Shown here piece by piece: positions 33,718 to 43,404 of a stretch of 64,000 nt of DNA (its first letter is position 1; each line of letters opens with the position of its first letter). The stretch comes from Myrica gale (Eukaryota > Streptophyta > Magnoliopsida > Fagales > Myricaceae). Below the pieces are notes generated by a model. It was not told the DNA's origin. It saw only the letters and a list, made by a program, of their open reading frames with translations, and did no database searches. Where the stretch lies: NCBI GenBank assembly GCA_963930655.1, contig OZ005616.1, positions 11,808,001 through 11,872,000 of the forward strand, written 5' to 3'. The position numbers and the translations under genes were made by a program.

Positions 33718-35474
33718 CTTCTTCCGTCTCCCTCCCTATCCCTCCTCTCCCCCCTCGTCCTCGTCGTTCTACTAAACCCCCTACATATCTTCGTGATTAC
33801 CTCTGTCCAACTCTCTCTCCGTCCATCTCGACTTCTCCCTCTCGATCTGGTACCGCTCATTGTCTCTCTTCTCATTTATCTTATCATCGCTTTACTAACC
33901 GTCATTTAGCTTTTCTTTCTTCCTTAGCTCAACAGGCTGATCCCGCCACTTATTCAGCTGCTATTCGCCACTCTCATTGGCGTGATGCTATGACTACTGA
34001 ACTTCAAGCTCTTGAAGCCAATCAGACCTGGTCTTTACAGCCCCTCCCTCCTGGCAAGAAACCCATTGGCTGTAAATGGGTCTTCAAAACCAAGCTTCGC
34101 GCTGATGGATCCATTGAGCGCTACAAAGCTCGTTTAGTCGCTAAGGGGTATACTCAGGTCGAAGGCCTCGATTATCATGATACTTTTGCTCCTGTTGCTA
34201 AGCTTGTCACTGTTAGATGTGTTCTTGCAGTTGCTGCTGCCAAAAATTGGACGCTCCATCAATTAGATGTTCACAATGCCTTCCTCCACGGTGATCTCGA
34301 TGAAGAAGTCTACATGACTCCACCTCCCGGTTATTGCAGTGAGGGGGAGTCTCGTGTTTGTCGCTTACAAAAATCCATTTATGGCCTCAAGCAAGCGTCT
34401 CGGAATTGGTTTTCCAAACTATCTTCTGTTCTTCTCTCTGCTGGTTTCCGCTAGTCACAGGCTGATCATTCTCTCTTCACTCATTCTCTTGCGTCCTCTT
34501 TTACCCTTATTCTCATTTATGTTGACGACATTCTTTTGGCAGGCAATGATCCCTCTCACATCCAACACATCAAGACTCTCCTCGGGCAACGCTTCCGCAT
34601 CAAAGACCTTGGCCCGCTGAAATATTTCTTGGGGTTGGAAATTGCTCGCTCTCCCTCCGGCATCTTCCTCAACCAGCGTAAATATGCTCTCGATATCCTC
34701 ACCGACAGTGGTCATCTCGGCACTCGCCCTGCACACACTCCCATGGAACAGAATCTCAAGCTCACCGCCGATGCCGGTGACCCCTTGCCAGACCCCAGTC
34801 CCTATCGGCGTCTTGTTGGCCGCCTCATCTACCTCACCATCACTCGTCCGGACATCGTCTTCGCCGTCAACATTCTTAGCCAATTCATGCACGCTCCATG
34901 CCAACCACATTATGATGCCGCCCTTCGCATCTTACGCTACATCAAAGCTACTCCTGGCCAAGGCCTCTTTTATCCCGCAATCAACTCTCTCCAAGTTACT
35001 GCTTATTCCGACTCCGATTGGGCGAGCTGTCCCACTACTCGCCGCTCCACCACAGGTTTTTTCATCCAGCTCGGCACCAGTCCTATCTCTTGGCGCACCA
35101 AGAAACAACCTACCGTCTCTCGCTCTTCCGCTGAAGCCGAATATCGTGCCATGGCCTCCACCACCTGCGAACTTACTTGGTTGCACACTTTGCTCTGCGA
35201 TCTCACTATTTCTCACTCTCAGCCCATGCATCTCTATTGTGACAACCAGGCTGCCCTTCATATTGCCAAGAATCCGGTTTTCCACGAACGCACCAAACAT
35301 ATTGAGATTGACTGCCACATCGTTCGTGAAAAGCTTCGGACTAACTTGCTCTCCCTTGCTCATGTCCCTGCTTCCCACCAACTTGCTGATCTCTTCACTA
35401 AGACATTGGGTCGTGAGCTTTTTCATAGTCTCTCTAGCAAGTTGGGCATTTCGAACCTCCATGCGCCAACTTGA
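33718..35474 (+). pseudogene. pol: copia pol: reverse transcriptase and RNase H
   Basis: Continues the gag-pol frame after the Sirevirus. First is a Pro/Ser-rich linker ending in [13 protein letters not shown], then RT ([62 protein letters not shown]). YVDD is at 34,518-34,529. RNase H follows (AYSDSDWASC, SRSSAEAEYRAMAST, LYCDNQAALHIAKNPVFHER, ADLFTKTLGRELF) and ends at 35,472-35,474. The only lesion is TAG at 34,452-34,454, just before the YVDD region, in a context where glutamine is usual. Otherwise it is full length. Confidence 0.92.
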
Positions 35475-35481
35475 GGGGGAG
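35471..35481 (+). other. Polypurine tract of copia element
   Basis: TTGAGGGGGAG directly abuts the 3' LTR. Confidence 0.9.
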
Positions 35482-35682
35482 TATTACAGATCACTTAGGC
35501 TAATTAGCCTCCAACGGCTACTTCCCATTTTCATTCCTTACCTTGTATAGCAGTTTCTTTCCTTATGTATTTTTCTTTCCTTTACACATATATTCTCCTT
35601 GTATTATTTATACATGTATACGTGAACATAATAAGATAGTGCAATTACAACTATTCTCAACCTCTCTTTGCAATTCTCAACA
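35482..35682 (+). repeat. 3' LTR of copia element
   Basis: 201 bp, no difference from the 5' LTR seen by eye; followed by the ACAAT TSD. Confidence 0.95.
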
Positions 35683-35687
35683 ACAAT

Positions 35688-36400
35688 TATGCTTCGAGAG
35701 CTCTCTTTTATAAGACTCAGGAACAAAACCAAATTCCCAACACAAGGAAGAACCAGATTGTGAATTTTTCCCAGGAAAACATTCCCATCCAACTCTAGAC
35801 ATAAAGAAAAAGCGTTCATGCCACCAGTTATTGTTGTAAGGGGAATGAGCGACCAAAAAAGCCCTTTGAAGACAAGGGTAAAAATACTAAAATTGGTCAG
35901 CATGAGAAGAAGGAATAAGAGCATAAAACCACAGGAACTCCTTGAAAGTCAACTAAAATTTCAGTCCTAAATGCATGGGCCACAACACAGCGCATCCCAA
36001 CAAAACCCTTCAACCATTGGGAACAATCTGAGATGAAGAAAGGAGCAAACCCCTCAAGATTTGATGAATACTTAAAAGGGAGAGGAAACCTTACCCAATG
36101 CTTCAAAGGGGTCTCGAAAAATCATATCTCACCAGCGCCTGCCCTAAAATAGGGCGTTTCTCCGAGAGACGGAAGACGGAGGTGAGTTTCAGGCTGAAAA
36201 TGGTATTCGACATCGAAGGAATTGAGGTTTTGCTGCTTAATATTTCCACAACCCCAACGACTAGCATTCCTCTTCGGAAGCTTTGCAGTTCTAGTAGCAC
36301 TACTTGAAGATGGTCTGACATCAGCCATTGTATGTAGACGAAATTGAAGAAGATAGTAGAAGAAAAAGAGCAAGAGAGCGGAAGAGAAAGCTTGGATAAC
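35688..36400 (-). pseudogene. TAT antisense ORF, proximal fragment
   Basis: The minus strand reads MADVRPSSSSATRTAKLPKR near 36,330, then blocks such as LKHWVRFPLPFKYSSNL and FVGMRCVVAHAF. In another frame SWMGMFSWEKFTIW lies close to the copia insertion. The order 'FPLP... then W-F' recalls the domain annotated as 'putative gypsy type transposon' in plant TAT antisense ORFs. Stops break it. The start MADV lies 3' to 5' relative to the element, so the ORF would be transcribed from the opposite strand. Confidence 0.45.
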
Positions 36401-36582
36401 ACGAAAGAGAGTAAGGGCTAATGAACCAGAAGGAAATAACGCTATATACAAAAATGTGAGAGGCATAATGACGAGAATGCCCACGATCTCAAAAGCACGC
36501 CATTGAACAGTCGCAAAGATATCAAGGCCTGTAGGAGAGTAATTTGAAGAAATAGACAAAAAGTGCAAAACCTTAGTATAAA

Positions 36583-36789
36583 GGCTATGTTTGTTTTATA
36601 TTTCAAAACGTTTTCAAAATATTTTCTACTCACTTTTTCATCAATTTCAATACCTTTTCACCAATCTCAATAACTTTTTACAAATTCCAACAATTTTTAA
36701 CACAATTTTCACCATTCCCAAGAGAATTTACACTATTTTCAAAAAAACAAAAACACAAAAACATATCTCAAGACCTAAACCAAACATAG
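36583..36789 (-). mobile_element. Tourist-like MITE (copy 1)
   Basis: About 207 bp with termini GGCTATGTTTGTTTTATATT and, at the right, CCAAACATAG. It is the reverse-oriented relative of the MITE at 50,699-50,876, sharing inverted GGTTTATGTTTTGAGATATG text. The right terminus has lost its last bases, so no TSD can be read. Confidence 0.65.
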
Positions 36790-37179
36790 TGAAACGACGT
36801 TCGTCAGGCCATGATCGAGTAAATCAAAATGTCACAAACTCTGCAGAAAAGTAGGTTACCAAACTAAATGACCGAAGTACCCATCATAGTGCGAGGAAAG
36901 TGAAGCGTCTTCTCAATGGAATTCGAGAAAGTGCTTAAATAAATTAGGAAATTAAGCAGCTCTAAGGCCTAGTACACAACCATGATGGGCACGATCAAAC
37001 AAATACGTCGACAACAAGGTCTATAAAAAGGCGAACATACGTTTAGAAATAAAAAAAGGCAAAAAACAACTCCAGACAAAAGGGTGAATTTAATAAGCTC
37101 CCCTACCTTCCGCTCGATGTCCTCACTATCATAGTCAGTTATACGGCGAAAGAAAGTCTTGTTGACTGGAAGCAATTCA
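36790..37179. other. TAT internal spacer, nothing recognised
   Basis: No ORF or repeat I can support between the MITE and the F-box-like relic. Confidence 0.35.
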
Positions 37180-37690
37180 AGCTAGTATCCTGAGAATTTT
37201 ATCGGGCAGCATCAAATGATTTATCCTACAAAAGGATGAATCTCGAAGACTATTCAAAGCTGTGGCTACCAACCAATACCTGGCATCAACTCTGGAAGTG
37301 AGAAATCCTCACGAAGTTTTCATGGAGGCAATTCGGCACAGCTACATGAAGAATAAGCCACTCTTGAAGTCATCTACATGCTGAAAGGAGCGGCTTCATA
37401 ATGGAACAAATCATCCCGATACTTCCTAGCAATCATCTACCATTCTACGGAAGAAGAAATATTTCTCCAGCAAGCGCGAGATATGATTTGGAATTTGAGG
37501 ATGCAGCTTGGAAGAAAGGGAATGAGGGTGCTTACTAGAACAATTAAGGGTTGGCTGACACACAACATTGGATATGGAGGTGTAATTTTCCACGTGGCAA
37601 ATTATGTCCTATGTCCAGATGGTTATGAGCCACCCTTTATGTCGGACCGCGGGAGAAAAGGCCAAAGAAGAAATCGTTGCAAAGCATGTT
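37180..37690 (+). pseudogene. Possible relic of a second F-box-like gene copy
   Basis: One frame reads LFKAVATNQYLASTLEVRNP, then HEVFMEAIRHSYMKNKPLL. The NPHE-(V/L)F core also occurs in the gene at 43,117 (CKNPHELFVRG). The rest is out of frame. It may be a diverged duplicate of the neighbouring F-box gene. Weakly supported. Confidence 0.25.
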
Positions 37691-37859
37691 AAGTGAATAA
37701 AGTACTTTCACACCGTCACGATTACATGTCAAGGCAATGGCTCGGTCCAATGTTATGTTTCAATATATGTAATTAATGAAATTAACTTTTATTTCGTAAA
37801 ACTTATTTTTATGAGTTACATGGTTTGAAATAAAACCTGCCATTTGGAACTAAACTAGC

Positions 37860-38340
37860 CGGTTAAAATCCAATCAAAAGGATAACTGCCAAAAATGAAT
37901 CGACAAGACTAGAGTTCCTCATCCCTGGCACAACACGCATCGTCTACACCTGATAAGAGGCTGGAGCATCAAACGTCAAAAGCTGTAGGTAGGAACATAA
38001 ACGAGATTTGATAACTGCCAAAATAAAGCTGGCACAACACGCATCATCTACACCTGATAAGAGGCTGGAGCATCAAGCGTCAAAAGCTGCCGCATTAAAT
38101 GAAACGTGCCACTCAAGAAACGGAGAAATAGATGCATGTCGATTCACATGATCATCAAAGATTTTCACAATTGCTACGTGTCATCTACACCCAATAAAAA
38201 GCCGGAGCATCAAGCGTCAAAAGCTACCACATTAAATGAAACGTGCCGCTCAAGAAACGGAGAAAGGATTCATATCGATTTCCCACGATTATCAAGGGAT
38301 TTTCAAACAACTTTTTAAAAAAGCAACCATCATATCGAGC
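37860..38340 (+). repeat. Imperfect tandem repeat upstream of F-box gene
   Basis: About three units of 105-143 bp sharing CATCTACACCTGATAAGAGG, GGAGCATCAAGCGTCAAAAG and GCCACTCAAGAAACGGAGAA. Starts lie near 37,924, 38,029 and 38,172. The last unit ends about 50 bp before the ATG of the F-box gene, so the array may be its promoter region. Confidence 0.65.
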
Positions 38341-38862
38341 AGATAAAAGGAGGATTGATTCGACAAAAAAGAAGAGCAACCAGAAGATCAAAATGTTGTC
38401 GTCCAAACGAAACCCTAGCCAAACCCTACCCGAAGAAATATGGGCCGAGAGAATAAGTTAGGTTAGGGCTGTACAACCCCGGTGTAGGCCGGTTTTCAAA
38501 TATGGGCCACCTACACCTACACCGTTAAGGGCAAAAACCGGCCCTTAACGGTGGCGGTTTTAGCGCTGGCGGTGGCGGTTATCCTACATTCATATTAGGC
38601 CATTTTTTTAGCATTTTATGCACTTTGTCTAATGTATTTTTTTATTTTTTCCTTTGGTCTATTGATCACATATTAATAAAATTGCATAGCGAAATACCAA
38701 TGAATTTACACTTAACCCCCCATGTTAAGATCTACTGTTAAAATCAAGGAAAAATGCACCACATGGCAAAATCTTCGTCAGTTTATCAGGTAGCAACCGT
38801 GCCAAACAATAACAATAGATTTCAGAATGGTAGAAAATTGAGCTAAAAAAGATAAAAATTAC

Positions 38863-39153
38863 CTGCTTCAGTGGCACAAAATTTATACTTGAAGGTGGCA
38901 AAGCCTGAAAAGGAAAGCAGTAAGTGTAAGCCACTGACGTAGTATATGGGTCTCACCTCAAAAAAACAATAATGTAATCAATTTCCCGTTCCTTTATTAT
39001 ATTTTATGAAATAATAGATCAGGTGAATTAAGTAAGATTACAAAAACAAACTCATAAAAAATAAAGACAGACAATGGGTTGCTTACAGTGGTCATCATTG
39101 ATGACTTATCTTCGGGAACGCTATCTTCTAAAGCTTTAGAAATCCCTTTGGTA
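38863..39153 (-). pseudogene. Captured two-exon fragment of an unidentified gene
   Basis: On the minus strand, exon A (39,153-39,087) lies between a TTTGTAG acceptor and a GTAAGC donor and reads TKGISKALEDSVPEDKSSMM then TT. Exon B (38,904-38,863) lies between a TTTTCAG acceptor and a GTAATT donor and reads ALPPSSINFVPLKQ, exactly 14 codons. Phases agree (both join at codon boundaries). The family is not recognised. It is a fragment, as no start or stop exon accompanies it. Confidence 0.5.
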
Positions 39154-39405
39154 CTACAAATAACAAAAGAATGAATCATCATTCCAACAATAGCATCAGT
39201 AGTTGCTATTTTGTTGCAACCATGACAATAATAGTACAGCAAACAACCCCAAAACTCAACTACACTCTGTCCACCTACTAATTACATAAACTCAATGGAG
39301 TATCCAGCAACACCTACGGCAGTCCAAATTACATAGCATCCGAATATTAAAGCATATAGATGAGCCAACAAATTTCTCATCATCCAGAAGTATAAAACCA
39401 ATCAG

Positions 39406-39651
39406 GGGCCATGTTTGCGGATCTAGGTAACTTCTCGAAGAAATCAATCAGGGTATTCAACAGAGCTCGTATTTATCACTATTATAGTTACATGGCAATG
39501 ACGAAAAACTTGTGGATGATGTCTTTACTGCAGATCGCATTTGTCTGCTTGGTTTATCCAGTTCTTGTCCTATGCTACGCGGGACAGGCTGCATATATGT
39601 CCAAAAACTTGATTGTTAAAGATTTTAATCGTCTAAGCAAATCCGTACCTA
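39406..39651 (+). pseudogene. Captured HAK/KUP potassium transporter exons
   Basis: Exon 1 (39,406-39,452) reads AMFADLGNFSKKSIR and is followed by an 81-bp GT-AG intron (39,453-39,533). Exon 2 (39,534-39,651) reads IAFVCLVYPVLVLCYAGQAA, then YMSKNL, and ends at a GTAAGT donor. 'EAMFADLGHFS...IAFxxLVYPxLxLxYMGQAAYLSK' is a signature of plant HAK/KUP/KT K+ transporters, covering part of the membrane domain. Splicing the two exons restores the family frame, so intron and phase are correct. Only about 55 codons are present. Confidence 0.85.
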
Positions 39652-40371
39652 GTAAGTTGTTTCTTTTGCTTTTATTTGTTCATCTCTGTGGATCAATGAA
39701 ATTTTATGTAACCAAGGAATAATTCAACACTACTTTCACAATACAAGAAAAACTCAAACGGAAACGAAAACAAGAGCTCAAACTGAACAGATAAAGGAAT
39801 GCTACAAGTTCGACCAATTTTTCAAACTGAACACACCAAAACATGTTAAGGCATCAACAAGTCACCAAATTTTCTCTTCCAAACTATCTAATCTACATCT
39901 AATTGCATTTCTCACACCCAGCTCTTCAAACCCGAGTGCCCACTGCCCATAGGGCTGTTCAACCCCACCGGTAAAATCCGGTGGCACCGGTGCCGGTGGC
40001 ACAGGTGCCGGTGCCGGTGGCTAGTTTTTAGGAAAACATGGGGGTTTTCCCGGTTTCCGGAAACCGGATTTTATTTTCTTAAATTTTTTTTATATCAAAA
40101 CGACGTCGTTTCAGTTCACCCCCTCGACAGCCTCTCTCTCCCTCCCCCACCCTTCGCCGGCCACGCCTCCCCGGGCCTCCGCCGCTCATCCCCTTCCATA
40201 ATAAGTCTTCTTCCCCAAATATTCAACTTTAAATAGACAATTTCTTCGTACCAACCAGTGGCATGAATACGGGGAGAATCATGAGGTTGACTGTCAGAGG
40301 AGAAAATCCACTTACACCACAAAAGCTCCCTAAACTCTGATTCTGATCGAATCCAATTCCGTAATCGTACG

Positions 40372-41116
40372 ATGCCTTCCCGTAGGAGAACCCTTCTGAT
40401 GGTCATCATCCTCGGCGACAGCGGGTCTCTCTCTCTCTCTCAATTTATCTGTTTGAATATATACATCTTTGCATGTTCATGTGTGACTTGTGAGCTTTAT
40501 TTTTTAATAGGAGTGTTTTAAAGGGGAATATTTGTCTGACTTTCGAGATCTTATGTTATTCAGAGTGATCTGGAATAGCAGGAATTTTTGGTACTCGCTG
40601 AAGAATTTGATTGCTTGCTTTAATTGAGCTTGATCTAACTGGATATTCCACATATGATTTTGTATAGAATTTGCAGACCTAAATAAATAATTAGGAAAAT
40701 TGATATAGCGGATTTTGTAACCAGTCGTCTTTTTTAGTTAGTTTCGATGGACTCAGCAAGTTAAATACTCTCAATGGATGGTTATTCAAACTCGAATTTT
40801 CGTCCCACCTGTTTATGATAACTGACTTGATCTGTGTTTTACAGGGTGGGAAAGACTTCCTTGATGAATCAGTATCCTTCAGTAGCTTGATATTAGATTA
40901 GCCATGTAATTTGTGTTTGCATTGGTTATTTCATTTAAATTAGGCGTTATGGCGTTAGAGAAAAGCAGTTGCTTCCAAGGAGTTTGGTGCTCTTTTCCTT
41001 GACATATTTCTAATAGATACATAAATAGGAAGTTTAGCAATCAATACAAGGCGACAATCGGAGCAGATTTTTTGACAAAAGAAGTGCAATTCGAAGATAG
41101 GCTTTTCACCTTACAG
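40372..41116 (+). pseudogene. Captured Rab7 GTPase gene, first three exons
   Basis: Exon 1 (40,372-40,424) starts at ATG: MPSRRRTLLMVIILGDS. Exon 2 (40,845-40,871) gives GVGKTSLMNQ. Exon 3 (41,017-41,116) gives [19 protein letters not shown], then [14 protein letters not shown]. Introns have GT-AG borders and compatible phases. This is the N-terminus of the plant Rab7/RABG3 small GTPase, which directs late-endosome and vacuole traffic. It includes the P-loop GDSGVGKT and the switch I region. The conserved lysine at position 10 is methionine. The next exon (WDTAGQE) is absent, so about 66 of roughly 206 residues remain. The preceding 250 bp may be the captured 5' UTR and promoter. Confidence 0.92.
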
Positions 41117-41874
41117 GTTAAATATGTACTGATTATTTCCTTAATTTCGATCTAAGAGGAACTTTCTATTTCCTATGTACGAATTGTGTTTGTATGTGCC
41201 CATGCTATTCAAGATTGAGTGTTCTTGAGCTGTGTTCTTTTGTTAGGATACCTTAGGTTTTGGTAATTCCTGTTTATATCTGACGATTATTTCTACATTG
41301 TCTTTCTTTATCATTTGTTCAGTATTTTGGTTACCAAATGGGTGATTATGCACTCAAAGTCAAAGAGAATGAGAAGATGAACGTTGTTGTATGTTAAAAC
41401 TAGACATTTCCTAAATATATTGCTATGCTGGATAGATGGGAAAAAGTTACTTTATAAAGTTCTTGCTAACTGAAGAAAGATAACTTTTGTTTTAGGGGGA
41501 GAGGGGGGAATTATTTTTTATTTTTTTTACTGTAGGATTGTTAAGATCTTGACATGTCCTCAACGTTCCTATAGACAGCTTATCTCAGGGTTGCATTATT
41601 CTTCCATGAAATATCAGAATCCAACCATTTATAGATGCCTCGTGACCACCTGCAGCATTTACAGGGTGAAGGTCTAAGGCATCCAGATGATTTTGGACCA
41701 TTTCAATGCACCATTTTTAATTGGAAGTCTCTCTGGGAATAACCCTTCATTATTTTTTAGGTTGCCTTGTTCAGTCTCCAGGGTCTTTTTCTTAAGCTTA
41801 CCTGATTTTGGCTTTGACAATTTGCAAGTTCAGGGGTATCCGTTTGTGGGTCCTGCATCACTGAATATGTCACA

Positions 41875-42200
41875 TGTTTAAAGTCCAGGTCCTTTAGTGC
41901 CGTTTTGAGGACTGTAATAATTTAACATGTGAAATTACATGTTTGTGGACTTGTATGCCTATATTGCTTTTGAGATATACTCTTCTATAATGCTATTGTG
42001 GACTGCAGTTTGTGGATTGCCCTTTCCCAAGGATTAGAAAGCACCAACTGCAATGAAACTGTGTTTTAATTGTATCCTTGCTTGTTTAAAGTCCAGGTCC
42101 TTTAGTGCCATTTTGAGGACTTTAACAATGTAACATGTGAAATTACATGTTTGTGGACTTGTATGCCTATATTGCTTTTGAGCTATACTCTTCTATAATG
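41875..42200. repeat. Direct repeat of about 117 bp inside inner hAT element
   Basis: 41,875-41,991 and 42,083-42,200 are nearly identical: both contain AAGTCCAGGTCCTTTAGTGC, ACATGTGAAATTACATGTTT and TATACTCTTCTATAATG. They are separated by 91 bp. Confidence 0.85.
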
Positions 42201-42549
42201 GTCAAGTCTTGTTAGGATGTTTGTGCAAATCTTAGGGAAGGAAATGTAGGATAACCGGAAACCGTCACCACTAAACCGCCACCGTTAAGGGCTGGTTTTT
42301 GCCCTTAAAGGTGTAGGTGTAGGTGGCAATTTTTTGAAAACCGGCCTACCCGGTGTAGGTACCGGTTTTGGCCAAAATCGGCACCTACACCGGGGTTGAA
42401 CAGCCCTAACTGCCCAAATCTAAAAGTCATCAACAACATGTGCAACAAACCCAACTAAATTAAAGGCAGCACACAAAGCTAACCTGGGTCCTGGGCCACT
42501 GCTATTGTGCGCCGGACGGCAGGAGAGGGAGGGCCGGAAGGGAAGAGGA

Positions 42550-42715
42550 AGACACTGACAGGACTGGGCACTCGGTCGGCGATTCGGCAGTCGGCAGAGG
42601 CACTTCGTCGGCGACTCGGCAGTGGGCAGGGGCAGGGGCACTTCGTCGGCGACTCAGCAGTGGGTAGGGGGCAGGGGCACGTCGGAGACTCGGCAGTGGG
42701 CACTGGCAGGGGCTT
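42550..42715. repeat. GC-rich short tandem repeats near outer hAT right end
   Basis: Three to four imperfect copies of GTCGGCGACTCGGCAGTGGG followed by CAGGGGCAGGGGCACTTC, period about 40-57 bp. ORFs through it are low complexity. Confidence 0.7.
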
Positions 42716-43404
42716 AGATTTTAGACTTAGGGCTGGGAAATTGGGAATGGCCGAATGGATTCGGGAGGAGCGGCTGCGACACAGTTTCAAATTAGACTTA
42801 GTTTTTTTTTAATAAGTCCGGGTTCCCGGTTCTGGGTAACCCGGGAATCGGGATTACCCCCGGGATTTCAAAGAAAAGGCAAACCGGCACCGGGTTGCCG
42901 GTAACCCGGTGCCGGTTCCAGTGCCGGTGCCATCGGATTTTCCCGGTGGCACTGAACACCCCTAAGTTGGGTGATCCACAACAACGCGAGGGAATGGCAG
43001 AACCTCTGCACAGTGTCAAAGAGGTTCTGGAAAGCGGCCCACGCACCAGTAGTGTGTCGAAGGCTGAAGATTGAAGATGTGCAACCTTATATCCACCTAC
43101 AAAAGCATGGCTAGCATTGAGCAACCAGTGTTACGAATGTAAAAATCCACATGAGCTCTTTGTTAGAGGAAGCGCAAAGCTGTGCTGGAGAGCAACCATA
43201 GAGGATGGGTTGAAAGAACTCCACACTTCGGCAAAAGGAGGAAACACAAGGGGAAAATACCTCATCGCATTGGCCTATCACCATCAAGGAGGAGATGCAA
43301 GAAGAACCATTGTACCCATAATGGCAAAGTTGAGAAAACAATTAACAGTAGAGCAAATGGAAGTTGTGCTCTTTGCTATTACAGATTGGGCTACAGCCAG
43401 ATGA

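Larger units (their letters stand above)
22714..35682 (+). mobile_element. Ty1/copia retrotransposon, split by a Sirevirus
   Basis: The two 201-bp LTRs (22,714-22,914 and 35,482-35,682) look identical by eye. They are flanked by a perfect TSD, ACAAT (22,709-22,713 and 35,683-35,687). Order is LTR, initiator-Met-tRNA primer site, gag, protease, integrase, RT, RNase H, polypurine tract, LTR. Without the inserted Sirevirus the element is about 4.7 kb. LTR termini are TA...CA rather than TG...CA. The Gag type (Retrotran_gag_3-like) suggests an Ivana/Oryco-like lineage; this is inferred from memory. Confidence 0.95.
39949..42408 (-). mobile_element. Inner hAT element of the same family, inverted
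   Basis: Termini TAGGGCTGTTCA at the left and TGAACAGCCCTA at the right, with a perfect 8-bp TSD ACTGCCCA (39,941-39,948 and 42,409-42,416). Its left subterminal region (CCGGTGGCACCGGTGCCGG) matches the right end of the outer element. Its right one (CACCTACACC, GCCACCGTTAAGGGC) matches the outer left end in reverse. It is therefore a second copy of the same family in the opposite orientation. It is 2,460 bp with no transposase, and carries Rab7 exons. Confidence 0.85.
38464..42964 (+). mobile_element. Outer hAT element carrying captured gene exons
   Basis: Termini TAGGGCTGTACA and (reverse complement of the right end) TAGGGGTGTTCA, flanked by AGTTAGGT (38,456-38,463) and AGTTGGGT (42,965-42,972), an 8-bp TSD with one difference. 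Subterminal regions are GC-rich and asymmetric: GGTGTAGGTG-type repeats at the left, CCGGTGCCGGTG-type at the right. No transposase found. Without the inner copy it is about 2.0 kb. It contains two HAK-transporter exons on + and two exons of an unknown gene on -, all with introns, so it captured genomic DNA rather than mRNA. Confidence 0.85.
38393..43404 (+). pseudogene. F-box-like gene split by a hAT element
   Basis: ATG at 38,393 opens MLSSKRNPSQTLPEEIWAER up to the insertion at 38,464. After the element the same frame resumes at 42,965 with the block WVIHNNAREWQNLCTVSKRF, then WKAAHAPVVCRRL. 'LPEEIWAERISxVxxN...LCxVSKRFxxAA' is an F-box domain, which docks substrate adaptors to SKP1/cullin ubiquitin ligases. 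A stop ends this frame near 43,110. An overlapping frame (43,117-43,404) continues with CYECKNPHELFVRG and a repeat-like ATIEDGLKELHTSAKGGNTR. This resembles the Sel1-like tail of At2g35280-type plant F-box proteins. A TAG is also present in the left TSD copy (38,459-38,461). Confidence 0.55.

Noticed and set aside
34642..35550. 302-codon + frame and 176-codon minus frame over the copia RT/RNase H
   Set aside because: Overlap the well-conserved RT/RNase H frame; no motifs of their own.
42420..42812. Pro/Ser/Arg-rich ORFs near the outer hAT right end
   Set aside because: GC-rich short tandem repeats leave all frames open; no conserved motif.
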